Assembly: GCF_001645125.1 (NCBI RefSeq)
Contig: NZ_LXKA01000087.1
Coordinates: forward strand, 62,001-126,000
Source of the DNA: Paraburkholderia ginsengiterrae
Lineage (GTDB): Bacteria > Pseudomonadota > Gammaproteobacteria > Burkholderiales > Burkholderiaceae
Direction of reading: 5' to 3'
DNA length: 64,000 nt
Part shown: positions 44,844-53,706 of the stretch, piece after piece
Numbering within the stretch: position 1 is the first letter of the stretch
Layout of the letters: every line of letters starts with the position of its first letter
Translations under genes and position numbers: made by a program
Notes under the pieces: generated by a model
The model's input: the letters and a program-made list of their open reading frames with translations, nothing else
The model's database searches: none
What the model was told of the DNA's origin: nothing

Positions 44844-45848
44844 ATGAAGCTGCGTAACACCGTGTTAGCGTTCGCCGCCACCGGTCTGATCTCTGGCTGC
44901 GCCACCGGTCCCGACCGCAAGCCGGGCGACCCGCTCGAACCCATGAACCGGGCGATATTCAGTTTCAACGACGGGGTGGACCGCTACGTCGCGGTTCCGG
45001 TTGCGAAGGGCTACCAGAAAGTGACGCCGCAGCCGCTGCGCACCGCCGTGAGCAACTTCTTTTCGAACCTGGGCGACCTGACCAACGCCGCGAACGCGCT
45101 GCTGCAGTTGAAGATCACCGACGCGACCGAAGACTTCGTGCGTTTCGCGTTCAACTCGACCTTCGGCCTAGGGGGCCTGCTCGACTGGGCGACGCCGGCC
45201 GGCCTGCCCAAGCATCACCAGGATTTCGGTCTGACGCTGGGTCATTGGGGCGTTCCGTCGGGCCCGTATCTCGTCCTGCCGCTGTTCGGTCCGAGCACGG
45301 TGCGTGACAGCATGGGACTGATCGTCGATGTGAAGTTCAATCCTCTGAACTACGTGGAACCGGCGGTGCGCAATCCGCTGTACGTGCTGCAGTTCGTGAG
45401 CGTGCGCTCCGACCTGCTGGGTGCGAGCAGCCTGCTGGAACAGGCCGCGCTGGACAAGTACTCGTTCGTGCGCGATGCCTACACGCAGCAGCGCAAGGCG
45501 CGTCTGCGCGGCACGAACGAAAATGCGGCGCCGTTGCCGAACTATGACGACCAAGGGGGCGATTCTGGCGCGTCGGCCACGCCGGCAGCGGCCGCACCGG
45601 CGGCCGGCGGCCTGCCGAACTACGCTGATCCGGGCGACGCCGCGCAAGCCCCGAATGCGGCCTCTGGCGCCGCCACAGGAGCACCGGCAGGCGTGCCTGA
45701 CTACAGCGATCCAGGCGAGGCTCCCGCGAGCGGCGCAGCGGGCTCGAACCCGGCCGCGCCCGCCGCCGCTTCAGGCGCGACGGTGCCGACGCCGCAGCCC
45801 GCACCGGCTGACGGCGCCAAGCCGGCCTCAGCACCGGTTTCGCAGTAG
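44844..45848 (+). CDS. mlaA: MlaA/VacJ-like outer-membrane lipoprotein with repeated tail
   Basis: 334 residues. Signal peptide with lipobox ISGCA (lipid-bearing Cys near 19), then the MlaA core: DPLEPMNRAIFSFNDGVDRY, NFFSNLGDLTNAANALLQ, FGLTLGHWGVPSGPYLVLPLFGP without gaps in the product. From about residue 228 a low-complexity Ala/Pro tail holds three degenerate units: PNYDDQGG, PNYADPGD and PDYSDPGE. MlaA moves phospholipids at the outer membrane. Coupled to hpnN, it may receive or sort hopanoids there. Confidence 0.9.
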   Translation: MKLRNTVLAFAATGLISGCATGPDRKPGDPLEPMNRAIFSFNDGVDRYVAVPVAKGYQKVTPQPLRTAVSNFFSNLGDLTNAANALLQLKITDATEDFVRFAFNSTFGLGGLLDWATPAGLPKHHQDFGLTLGHWGVPSGPYLVLPLFGPSTVRDSMGLIVDVKFNPLNYVEPAVRNPLYVLQFVSVRSDLLGASSLLEQAALDKYSFVRDAYTQQRKARLRGTNENAAPLPNYDDQGGDSGASATPAAAAPAAGGLPNYADPGDAAQAPNAASGAATGAPAGVPDYSDPGEAPASGAAGSNPAAPAAASGATVPTPQPAPADGAKPASAPVSQ

Positions 45849-45936
45849 GGAAAGAGAATCAGAAAAAGGCGTGCTGCGGGCACTCAAGCCGGTCGTTGTC
45901 CCGTTGTCCGGCGAGGGGCCCGCTTCCGGCGGTGTG

Positions 45937-46671
45937 TCAGGCAATCGCCGCCATCCGCAAAGCCCCGGCCGCGCCCATCGCGCGGCGCGCCTGAACCAGC
46001 GCGATACGCGCCGCCCGGGCGTCGCCGGCTAATTGAATGAGCGCGCCGATCTGCGACGGCTGCCGCATCAACTCGCGCAGAATCGGCCCGAGCGCCGTGC
46101 TGCCGTCGTCGCGCAGACCGGCCGTGGCGGCGGAAGGCAGCGTGCGCCAAGCCGGATCGACGATGGCCCGGCACACGGCGAAGGGCACACCATGCGCGGC
46201 GGCTGCCGTGCCGGCAATGTGCGACTCCATATCCACGGCCAAAGCGCCATTCGAGCGATGCAGCGCGTCCTTGTCGCTCGCGCTCACCAGCGGGGCGGCG
46301 ACCGCGGCCATGAGGCCGCGCCGCAGGCGCGCTGCAAGCGGCCCTGCCGCGATTGCGTCCGCCAGCCGGTCCGCCCACGCCCGATCGGTCTGGAGACGCC
46401 CCAACGGCCCCGCCACGGCGTCCGCGATGATCAGGGAACCCGCTTCCAGATCCGGCGCCAAACCGCCCGCCGTACCGAAACTCACAATGCCCGAGCAACC
46501 GCGCGCCATCGCCGCGCTCAGCGCACGCTCCAGCAGATCGGCGCGCGCCGCATAGACCACCTCGACGCCTTCGCCGCGCGCGATCCGCGCTTCGAAGGCC
46601 ATGCCCGCGACCACGATCACCGGCAAGGCAGAGCGGCCGTCAGCGGTTAACGGTGTTATCGAGCGTGGCAT
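45937..46671 (-). CDS. hpnG: Hopanoid-associated phosphorylase/nucleosidase HpnG
   Basis: 244 residues of the nucleoside phosphorylase fold: PVIVVAGMAFEARIA, IVSFGTAGGLAPDLEAGSLII, and the substrate-site ALAVDMESHIAG. HpnG removes adenine from adenosylhopane, giving ribosylhopane or its phosphate, the step after HpnH. It is the last gene of the hpnD-hpnE-shc-hpnG operon, 4 bp after shc, and converges on mlaA. Confidence 0.9.
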   Translation of the reverse strand: MPRSITPLTADGRSALPVIVVAGMAFEARIARGEGVEVVYAARADLLERALSAAMARGCSGIVSFGTAGGLAPDLEAGSLIIADAVAGPLGRLQTDRAWADRLADAIAAGPLAARLRRGLMAAVAAPLVSASDKDALHRSNGALAVDMESHIAGTAAAAHGVPFAVCRAIVDPAWRTLPSAATAGLRDDGSTALGPILRELMRQPSQIGALIQLAGDARAARIALVQARRAMGAAGALRMAAIA

Positions 46672-46675
46672 GCGG

Positions 46676-48706
46676 TTACATCCCGACCGCGACGCGCGTG
46701 AGGCCGTTGCGCTTCAGATGACGGAAACGCGCCAGCGCCCACAGCGGGAAGAACTTGCGATAGCCGTGGTAGCGGAGATAGAACACCCGCGGGAAGCCGG
46801 TCGCGGTGAAACGCGTTTCGTCCCACAAGCCATGCTCGCGCTGTTCACGCTGCAGATACGCGACGCCACGCGCCACCGCCTCGTGATTGACTTCGCCCGC
46901 CGCCATCAGGCCCATCAGCGCCCACGCGGTTTGCGAGGCCGTGCTCGGTGCGCGCTCATAGCCGTGGTAGTCGAGCTTGTAGCTCTCGCCACCCTCGCCC
47001 CAGCCGCCGTCCTCGTTCTGGATCGATACGAGCCACTGTGCCCCGCGCTTCATGCGCGGGTCGTCGTGCGGCATGCCGGCTGCGTTCAATGAACACAGCG
47101 CGGTCCACGTGCCATAGATGTAGTTCAGACCCCAGCGGCCGTACCAGCTGCCGTCCGATTCCTGCTCCTTCAGCATGTAGTCGAACGCGCGTTGCGCCGG
47201 CTCGCTGCCCTGCGGCAGTTCACCGATTTGCGCGAGCATCGACAGGCACCGGCCGGACACGTCCGCGGTAGGCGGATCGAGCAGGGCGCCGTGATCCGAG
47301 AACGGAATGTTGTTCAGGTAGTACTGCGTGTTTTCCGGCTCGAACGCGCCCCAGCCGCCGTCGCTGCTTTGCATGCCGACCACCCATTCGCGCGCGCGCG
47401 CAATGGCTTCGCGATCGACATCGGACTTCGTAATCGCCGCCGAACGGTACATCGCCATCGCCACCACCGCCGTATCGTCGACGTCCGGGTAGTGCGCGTT
47501 GTTGTACTGGAAGGCCCAGCCGCCAGGCCGCACATTCGGACGGCGCGAAATCCAGTCGCCGCGCACATCGAGAATCTGCAGCGGGCGCAGCCACGCGAGT
47601 CCGCGTTCGGCAGCCTGTTCGGCACGCGTCTCGCCGGTTTCGAGCAGCGCGTGCGCCGCGAGCGAGGTGTCCCACACCGGCGAAAGACACGGCTGGCAAT
47701 ATGCTTCGTCATCCTTGATAACGAGCAATTTGTCGATCGACTGGCGCGCAATCGCGCGATTCGGATGGTCGGCCGGATAGCCGAGCACGTCGTACATCAT
47801 CACCGAATTCGCCATGGCCGGGAAAATCGCGCCGAGGCCGTCTTCGCCGTTCAGCCGTTCATCGACGAAGGCCACCGCCTGGCGCACCGCGCGCTCGCTC
47901 GTGGCTTTCGGGAACAGCCCGTCGACCGCGCGCAGCACGCCGTCCACGCAGCGGAAAAAGCGGAACCAGCCGGCATGCTGATGCGGCGCGCGCTGCGGCA
48001 TGCCGGTGTTGACCGGCGCGCCGCGGAACAGCTCGTCGATCCGCACGCGGCGCGGGTTGCGTGCCACCGGCCGCTTCGCATTGAGCACCAGCAGGGGCAC
48101 GATCACGGTGCGGGCCCAGTACGACACCTTCGACAGATGGAACGGGAACCACATGGGCAACGACATGATCTCCACGGGCATCATCGGCACCGCGCGCCAC
48201 GACACCACGCCGAACAGCGCGAGCAGAATCCGCGTGAACACGTTCGCGGCTTCGGCGCCGCCGTGCGAGAGAATCGCCTCGCGCGCGCGGACCATGTGCT
48301 CGGCGTCCGCCGGGTCGCCGATCATCTTCAGCGCGAAGTACGCCTTGATGCTGGCGCTGATGTCGAGCGCGCCGTCGGTGAACAGCGGCCAGCCGCCGTT
48401 CGGCAACTGGATGCGGCGCAGGTAGCGCGCGATCTTCTGCTCCAGTTCCACGTTCGGCGTTTCGCCGAGGTAGTGAACCAGCAGCACGTATTCGGCGGGA
48501 ATCGTCGCGTCGGCCTCGAGTTCGTAGACCCAGTGGCCGTCCGGCTTTTGCGCGGCGAGAATCGCATCGGTCGCACGCGTGATCGCGGCGTCGAGCGACG
48601 CTGTGTGCGCTTCGCCCGCCACGGCCGGCGCGGGCGCGTCAGGCGCCGTATCGGCGATTTCGGGCAGGACGGCGTCCAGCGGCTGGGCTTGAGAAAAGTC
48701 GTTCAT
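46676..48706 (-). CDS. shc: Squalene-hopene cyclase
   Basis: 676 residues, the normal length. The protonating DxDD motif appears as YPDVDDTAVV near 395, and QW-type repeats recur (QLPNGGWPLFTDG, MQSSDGGWGAF, QESDGSWYGRWG, QNEDGGWGEGG). It cyclises squalene to hopene and hopanol at the inner membrane. The N-terminus has an Ala/Pro-rich leader of about 35 residues. It overlaps hpnE by 4 bp. Confidence 0.96.
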   Translation of the reverse strand: MNDFSQAQPLDAVLPEIADTAPDAPAPAVAGEAHTASLDAAITRATDAILAAQKPDGHWVYELEADATIPAEYVLLVHYLGETPNVELEQKIARYLRRIQLPNGGWPLFTDGALDISASIKAYFALKMIGDPADAEHMVRAREAILSHGGAEAANVFTRILLALFGVVSWRAVPMMPVEIMSLPMWFPFHLSKVSYWARTVIVPLLVLNAKRPVARNPRRVRIDELFRGAPVNTGMPQRAPHQHAGWFRFFRCVDGVLRAVDGLFPKATSERAVRQAVAFVDERLNGEDGLGAIFPAMANSVMMYDVLGYPADHPNRAIARQSIDKLLVIKDDEAYCQPCLSPVWDTSLAAHALLETGETRAEQAAERGLAWLRPLQILDVRGDWISRRPNVRPGGWAFQYNNAHYPDVDDTAVVAMAMYRSAAITKSDVDREAIARAREWVVGMQSSDGGWGAFEPENTQYYLNNIPFSDHGALLDPPTADVSGRCLSMLAQIGELPQGSEPAQRAFDYMLKEQESDGSWYGRWGLNYIYGTWTALCSLNAAGMPHDDPRMKRGAQWLVSIQNEDGGWGEGGESYKLDYHGYERAPSTASQTAWALMGLMAAGEVNHEAVARGVAYLQREQREHGLWDETRFTATGFPRVFYLRYHGYRKFFPLWALARFRHLKRNGLTRVAVGM

Positions 48707-49971
48707 CGGCGTTCCATCGGTTGATTCAGCAGCGTATCCGCGGCTTTCTGGCCGGAGCGGATCGCGCCTTCTATCGTCGCGGGCAGGCCAGTGGCCGTCC
48801 AGTCGCCCGCAAGCAGCAAATTGTTCCAGCGGGTACGCGTGCCGGGGCGTTGTGTTTCCTGGTCCGGCAGCGCGGCGAATGTCGCGCGTTTGTCCATCAC
48901 GACCTGCCAGGCCGGCATGGGCGTAAGCGGCAAACTGGCGGCCTTGGCCACCTCGGCCCAGACGGTGGCCGCCAGCGCTTCATGCGGCATGTCGAGCAGG
49001 CGTTCAGCGCCGTTCACCGTCACCGACAGGCGCCCGTCGGCGGCGAACAGCCATTCGGCCGTGCCGTTCAGGAGCCCGGTGATCGGCGGCAGGCCAAACG
49101 GCGGCTCAAACGCGAAATGCACGTTGGCGGTCGCCGCAAAGCGCGTTGGCGCGCGCAGCCCGGGCACGAGCGGCTGCGCGATTTCCGGCGGCACCGCGAG
49201 AATCACGGCGTGGTTCGGTTCGAGCGTGATGCTCTCGTCGGCGAAATTCAGTGCCTGCACACGGCCGTTGCCGGGGGCGAAGACGATGTCGTCCAGGCGC
49301 GATCCCAGCCTGATAGCCGCGCCGCCATGCTGCAACAGCCGCAGCGCCGGATCGACGAAGGCGCTGCCAAGACCGTTGCGCGCCACCAGCGGCCGGCATG
49401 CGAGGCCGCCGGCAAGCAGGGTCTCCCGCACCATGGCAGCCGTCATCTCAGCCGACGCTTCGCGCGGCTCGACGTTCAGCAGCGCATGAAAAAGCGGACG
49501 CAGCAGGCGGTCCCACAGCGGGCCGTTGCAGCGCATGGTCTGCGCGACGCTGCGCCCGGGTTTGGCGAATAGCAGCGGCACGAGCGCCAGATAATCGCTC
49601 GGCCCGGTGTTCGGCACGCGCGCGTTCGGATCGAAGATCCACCACGGCAAAAGCCCCGGCGACAGGCGCACGGTCCAGCGCGCCCGGGTGGCCAGATCCA
49701 CGAACGGATACTCCGGCTGCGCCGGGCCGACCAGTTCGTCGGCGGCGCCGATCGCTCGCGTGTAGTTCAGCGTCGCGGCATTGCCCGACAGGACCATGTG
49801 ATTGCCGCTGTCGATGGTCGCGCCCAATTTGGCGTCGTAATACGACCGGCAACGGCCGCCCGCCTGCCCGGCGGCTTCGTGCAGCACGACCTGCGCGCCG
49901 CGCCGCTGCAGTTGCACGGCGGCAGACAGGCCGGCGAGGCCGGCACCGACCACGTGTACGAGCCGCTGCAT
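48703..49971 (-). CDS. hpnE: Hydroxysqualene dehydroxylase/desaturase-like HpnE
   Basis: 422 residues. The start is ATG 49971 (MQRLVHVVGAGLAGLSAA), 4 bp after the hpnD stop; the FAD-binding GAGLAGLSAAVQLQRRG is at the very N-terminus, which fixes it. GRCRSYYDAKLG and the C-terminal LLAGDWTATGLPATIEGAI match flavin amine oxidase-type desaturases. HpnE reduces hydroxysqualene to squalene. Confidence 0.92.
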   Translation of the reverse strand: MQRLVHVVGAGLAGLSAAVQLQRRGAQVVLHEAAGQAGGRCRSYYDAKLGATIDSGNHMVLSGNAATLNYTRAIGAADELVGPAQPEYPFVDLATRARWTVRLSPGLLPWWIFDPNARVPNTGPSDYLALVPLLFAKPGRSVAQTMRCNGPLWDRLLRPLFHALLNVEPREASAEMTAAMVRETLLAGGLACRPLVARNGLGSAFVDPALRLLQHGGAAIRLGSRLDDIVFAPGNGRVQALNFADESITLEPNHAVILAVPPEIAQPLVPGLRAPTRFAATANVHFAFEPPFGLPPITGLLNGTAEWLFAADGRLSVTVNGAERLLDMPHEALAATVWAEVAKAASLPLTPMPAWQVVMDKRATFAALPDQETQRPGTRTRWNNLLLAGDWTATGLPATIEGAIRSGQKAADTLLNQPMERR

Positions 49972-49975
49972 CAGC

Positions 49976-50824
49976 TCAGAAAAGCGCGTAGCGCGCGACG
50001 ATCCACAGCAGGCGAAGCTTCGGCTTGCTGACCTTCGTGCGCGGAATGTCGAAGCCGCGCTCCAGCGTGCGTTCGAGCAGCACGCGATAGACGCCCGACA
50101 TGATGCGCGGCGCCCGCACGTGGGTGCGCGGCTCGCGGTCCATGATCGCGTCGGACAGGGCAAAGTGCTCCTTGGCCCGCTCGGCAAGCGTGGCGCACAC
50201 GCGCGGCAGCGACGGGTCGTCGGCGATCTGGGTGGGGCTCTGCGCCGCGATGCCTTCGCGCGCGAGCAATTCGTGCGGCAGGTAGCAGCGGTTGATGCCC
50301 GCATCTTCGTCGATGTCGCGCAGGATATTCGTGAGCTGCAGCGCGCGGCCCAAGTGGTGCGCCAGCAAACGGCCGGGCTCGTCCTGCATCCCGAATATTC
50401 TCACCGATAGACGGCCCGCCGCGCTCGCTACGCGGTCGCAATAGAGGTCGAGCGTGTTTTCGTCGGGTGCGCAGATGTCGGCGGCGGCGTCCATCGCCAT
50501 GCCGTCGATCATCGCGTGAAAGTCTTCGCGTTGCAGTTGAAACGTGTGAATGTGCCGCGTCAGCGCGCGCAGCGAAGCACGCGGCGCGCCGGCGTAGCAC
50601 GCGTCGATGTCGGCGCGCCAGGCCTCGAGCGCGGCGGCGCGTTCGGCGCGCGGCATGTCGCTGTCGGCGATGTCGTCGACAGCGCGGCAGAAAGCGTAGA
50701 CCTGATACATCGCGTCGCGCTGCGCAGCCGGCAGGATGCGCATGGCGAGATAAAACGAGCTGCCGGACGTGGCGGCAGCGGCGTCGATTTCTGTATCGTC
50801 CACGACAAGATTGGAAACAGCCAA
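49976..50824 (-). CDS. hpnD: Presqualene diphosphate synthase HpnD
   Basis: 282 residues from a TTG start at 50824, chosen because AGCGGAG lies 6 nt before it and because the SSFYLAMRILP block then sits near residue 22 as in HpnD relatives. An ATG at 50995 would add 57 residues without resemblance. Asp-rich motifs AFCRAVDDIADSD and NILRDIDEDAG are present. HpnD joins two farnesyl diphosphates to presqualene diphosphate. First gene of the four-gene operon; the 266-bp spacer to 51091 holds its promoter, which I could not place. Confidence 0.9.
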   Translation of the reverse strand: MAVSNLVVDDTEIDAAAATSGSSFYLAMRILPAAQRDAMYQVYAFCRAVDDIADSDMPRAERAAALEAWRADIDACYAGAPRASLRALTRHIHTFQLQREDFHAMIDGMAMDAAADICAPDENTLDLYCDRVASAAGRLSVRIFGMQDEPGRLLAHHLGRALQLTNILRDIDEDAGINRCYLPHELLAREGIAAQSPTQIADDPSLPRVCATLAERAKEHFALSDAIMDREPRTHVRAPRIMSGVYRVLLERTLERGFDIPRTKVSKPKLRLLWIVARYALF

Positions 50825-51090
50825 GACGATCTCCGCTGGAGGCGCCCGCTGAAAGGCGTTCAAGAAGTTGTATGCCCGCCGCTTGCGCAGGGCAGGCGGC
50901 ACGCGCGCGCGGACACGCGCGAAACACCCGGCTGGGAGGCCGGAAACGGCGAAAAGTATATCAACGTTTGTGAGATGCCGCAGAATCGCGGGCAAATAGG
51001 GGGCCGGAAGAGTGTTCGAAGCCGGGATGAGCCTGCGTCATTCGGCGCCTTATGGGTGGGACGAGGCAGTTCCGGCAGGTCAGCGTGCCG

Positions 51091-52029
51091 TCAGGCAAAT
51101 GCGACTGAACGGTTGCGCCCTTGCCGCTTCGCGCTGTAGAGCGCGGCATCGGCTTCGTTGATCAGCACGTCATACGCCGGCACGCCCAACCGGGCCGCCG
51201 CACCGCCCACGCTCGCGGTCACCGGCACGCTCGTGCCCTGCACTTCGACGGGCGTGTCGGCGATCGTGCGACGGATCTTTTCCGCGACGCGCATCGCGTC
51301 GTCGAGCGGCGTGCAGGGCAGCAGCAGCGCGAATTCCTCGCCGCCGAAACGCCCGAACGTGTCCTGCGCCCGCACGACCTCGGCGACCCGTTGCGCCATG
51401 ACACGCAGCACCGTATCGCCGACGCCATGGCCGAACTGGTCGTTGATTTTCTTGAAATGATCGAGATCGAACAGCAGCATCGACATCTCGCCGCCGTAGC
51501 GCTGCCAGCGCGTATATTCGTCGCGCAGGCGGGCCTCGAAGTAACGGCGGTTGGCGATGCCTGTCAGACCGTCGCGGTCCGCGTATTCCTGGAGTTTCGC
51601 GACCGCCTCTTCACGCTCGCGCTGCACGATGCTCACGTGCGTGACATCGGAAATGGTGACGCACACGGCCACCACTTCGCGATCGCGCATGAGCGGCATA
51701 AAGGTGCAGTCCTGCTGCATGAAATCGACACCGCCGGTAATCGGCCGGTCATGGTCGAACTTGAAGAGATACGGGCGCTGCTCCCACGAACTGAACGCAA
51801 AACTGCCGAGCTGAAACACGCTTTCGATCTTGCGCGACAGCCACACGCGCGGCAGTTCCGGAAAATGCGTGAAGAGTGATTTGCCGACCACCTGTTCCGG
51901 CGCCAGGCCGCTATGGTCCTGCATGAACCGGTTCCACATGAGCACGTTCATGTCGCGATCGAGCACGAAAATGCCGAAGCCGACACGTTCGACCACCAGA
52001 TCGCTCAACGAATCCACGGGCACGCTCAT
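51091..52029 (-). CDS. PAS-GGDEF diguanylate cyclase
   Basis: 312 residues. N-terminal PAS domain (about 8-130: VGFGIFVLDRDMNVLMWN) and C-terminal GGDEF domain with DRDGLTGIANRRYFEA and active-site GRFGGEEFALLLP. It should make cyclic di-GMP. ATG 52029 overlaps the CheC-like stop by 4 bp. No membrane segment. Third gene of a CheY/CheC/GGDEF operon, so the PAS domain and the upstream receiver probably feed c-di-GMP output. No RxxD inhibitory site is evident five residues before GGEEF. Confidence 0.9.
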   Translation of the reverse strand: MSVPVDSLSDLVVERVGFGIFVLDRDMNVLMWNRFMQDHSGLAPEQVVGKSLFTHFPELPRVWLSRKIESVFQLGSFAFSSWEQRPYLFKFDHDRPITGGVDFMQQDCTFMPLMRDREVVAVCVTISDVTHVSIVQREREEAVAKLQEYADRDGLTGIANRRYFEARLRDEYTRWQRYGGEMSMLLFDLDHFKKINDQFGHGVGDTVLRVMAQRVAEVVRAQDTFGRFGGEEFALLLPCTPLDDAMRVAEKIRRTIADTPVEVQGTSVPVTASVGGAAARLGVPAYDVLINEADAALYSAKRQGRNRSVAFA

Positions 52030-52649
52030 AGGCTCGACAACAGCGCGTCGAGCGCCCCGTTCATGTGGCGAATCGACTCTTCGGCCATCAGCATCACGAG
52101 GTGCGCGCGGAAGCTCTGGTCCTCGAGCGCGAAATTCACTTCGACCAGCAGCGCCACTTCCCATTGCAGCACGCCGGGCTGGAACACCTCGTCGAGCGTG
52201 GTGGCTTCGCCGAGCAAACCCGGCGCGGAGAAAATCGGCGTGCGGCCAAGCTGGTCGAGAATGCACGAGACGCAGGCGCCCGTCAGCACGTTCGCGACAT
52301 CGAACACCAGTTCTCTCTGACTCACCGCATCGTAGGATGAGCGCGAATAGGGGTCGCTCACGAGCGAGCACAGTTGCTCGATGCTGTCGCTGCGGCAGAT
52401 CACCAGCGCCTCGCCCTTGATGTCGGAGCGAAAACCCTGCCGCACCGCGCTCACCGTATCTTCGATCCCGGTCATTTCCCGCAGCGCCTGCGCCGCCTCG
52501 CTGACCGCCACGACCTTCACGCGCGGCACCGACAATTCGATGAACGCATCGAGCAGCCGCGCCAGACGCGTCGCCGCCTGGCCCATCGCCAGATTGGCGA
52601 CCTCTTGCAGCGCGTCGCGCTGATCTTCGGTGAGGGCGGGCTCAGACAT
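52026..52649 (-). CDS. CheC-like phosphatase
   Basis: 207 residues. Two CheC/CheX-type active-site helices are seen: E16-x2-N19 (LQEVANLAMGQAATRL) and D117-x2-N120 (FDVANVLTGACVSCI); the second has Asp in place of Glu. Such proteins dephosphorylate CheY-P. It overlaps both neighbours (8 bp with the receiver gene, 4 bp with the cyclase gene), so it likely resets the receiver encoded first in the operon. Confidence 0.85.
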   Translation of the reverse strand: MSEPALTEDQRDALQEVANLAMGQAATRLARLLDAFIELSVPRVKVVAVSEAAQALREMTGIEDTVSAVRQGFRSDIKGEALVICRSDSIEQLCSLVSDPYSRSSYDAVSQRELVFDVANVLTGACVSCILDQLGRTPIFSAPGLLGEATTLDEVFQPGVLQWEVALLVEVNFALEDQSFRAHLVMLMAEESIRHMNGALDALLSSL

Positions 52650-53010
52650 ACAAGCCGTACTCCTTGAGGATGGGCACCAGCGCCTCCGGCGTCACGGGCT
52701 TGGCGATGAACGCGGCCGCGCCGAGCGTGCGCACGCGCGACTGGGCCATCGGCTGGATATCCGCGGAAACGACGATGACGAAGGTGTTCAGATCCTCATG
52801 CTGCAAGGCTTCGAGCACCTGATAACCGGTCATGTCGGGCATGGTCAGGTCGAGGAACATGACTGACGCTTTACCCTCGCGATACAGCCCGAGCGCTTCG
52901 CGCCCGTTCGATGCGTAGGAGACGTCCACATCCCAGTCCGGCGGCAATGCCTTGGTGAGCACCTTGCGGGCAAGCAGCGAATCATCGGCGATCACAATAG
53001 GCAACGGCAT
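52642..53010 (-). CDS. Single-domain CheY-like response regulator
   Basis: 122 residues, one receiver domain. Acidic pair at 9-10 (IADDSLLAR), phospho-acceptor D54 (MFLDLTMPDMTG), conserved Ser (VVSAD) and Lys (FIAKPV). No output domain. Partner of the CheC-like phosphatase and GGDEF enzyme downstream. The kinase is not in this operon; the hybrid kinase at 53707 is divergent and could supply phosphate (inference). Confidence 0.92.
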   Translation of the reverse strand: MPLPIVIADDSLLARKVLTKALPPDWDVDVSYASNGREALGLYREGKASVMFLDLTMPDMTGYQVLEALQHEDLNTFVIVVSADIQPMAQSRVRTLGAAAFIAKPVTPEALVPILKEYGLYV

Positions 53011-53706
53011 GGGCGGGTCGGAAGGCGGAATGGGGGTCTTACGCGTTATCGGCAGTTGGGGGCGCTTTCTTTAGCGTGCGCTCTGCCCGCTAACGGTGAA
53101 GTGTGCCAACGCTGGCTGGAATACAGGGCGCCGTCGACGAACGAGGAGGCCGCGCGGTGCGGCGCGACGGGCGGAACTGGCGGGCGGGCATGAATGCGTG
53201 CGCGCACGGTGGACGACGGCGATGACCAGCATGTTCGAAGCCTACCCCGTAGACGAATCTGCGCAGCTACGTGGATCGGGTTGGTCCCCTGCCGCGCGCG
53301 TGATTCCGCGAACACCTTCCGCCACGCGTTGTACGCATGTCTGGTCGGGCGGTCCTCGCGGGAGAGGCGTCCGAACGTGGCGGACGCATTTTTGTGATGG
53401 AACCGATTTTCAAAGCAAAACAACGGAAAAGCAACTCGCCAATTTCACTTTCATTAATGAGATTTTCCTGCCACTCACTATTGAAGAAAATATTTTGGTG
53501 AATTTTCAGCAATTTCTTTTGTTTTATACTTTTGTGTACGTTTGCGCTTCTCGATTCGTCACTGTTTAAAAAAATCCGACGAATCAAGCCTGAGCGAAAG
53601 CCCATTCATTGACGGCGGTAACTTCTACCGCCGCGCGGCGTCTATGCTTCTCGTATGATGCCTATTCTCGGGCACTTTGCCCTGAACGACCCTCGCACGA
53701 CCGACA
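53011..53706. other. Long divergent spacer with AT-rich tract
   Basis: 696 bp between the receiver gene and the hybrid kinase gene. The first part (to about 53390) is GC-rich with no gene I can support; 53395-53580 is strikingly AT-rich with A- and T-runs, unlike the rest of the window. It ends in an inverted repeat at 53614. Open frames here have no ribosome site or recognisable product. Confidence 0.6.
53614..53632. promoter_or_regulatory. Inverted repeat before the hybrid kinase gene
   Basis: GGCGGTA-ACTTC-TACCGCC, perfect 7-bp arms, 75 bp upstream of the kinase start and followed by a -10-like TATGAT near 53654. Candidate operator or leader hairpin. Confidence 0.45.

Noticed and set aside
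53096-53569. 157-codon frame in the long spacer
   Set aside because: No ribosome site, an Arg-rich first half and a second half that merely translates the AT-rich tract.
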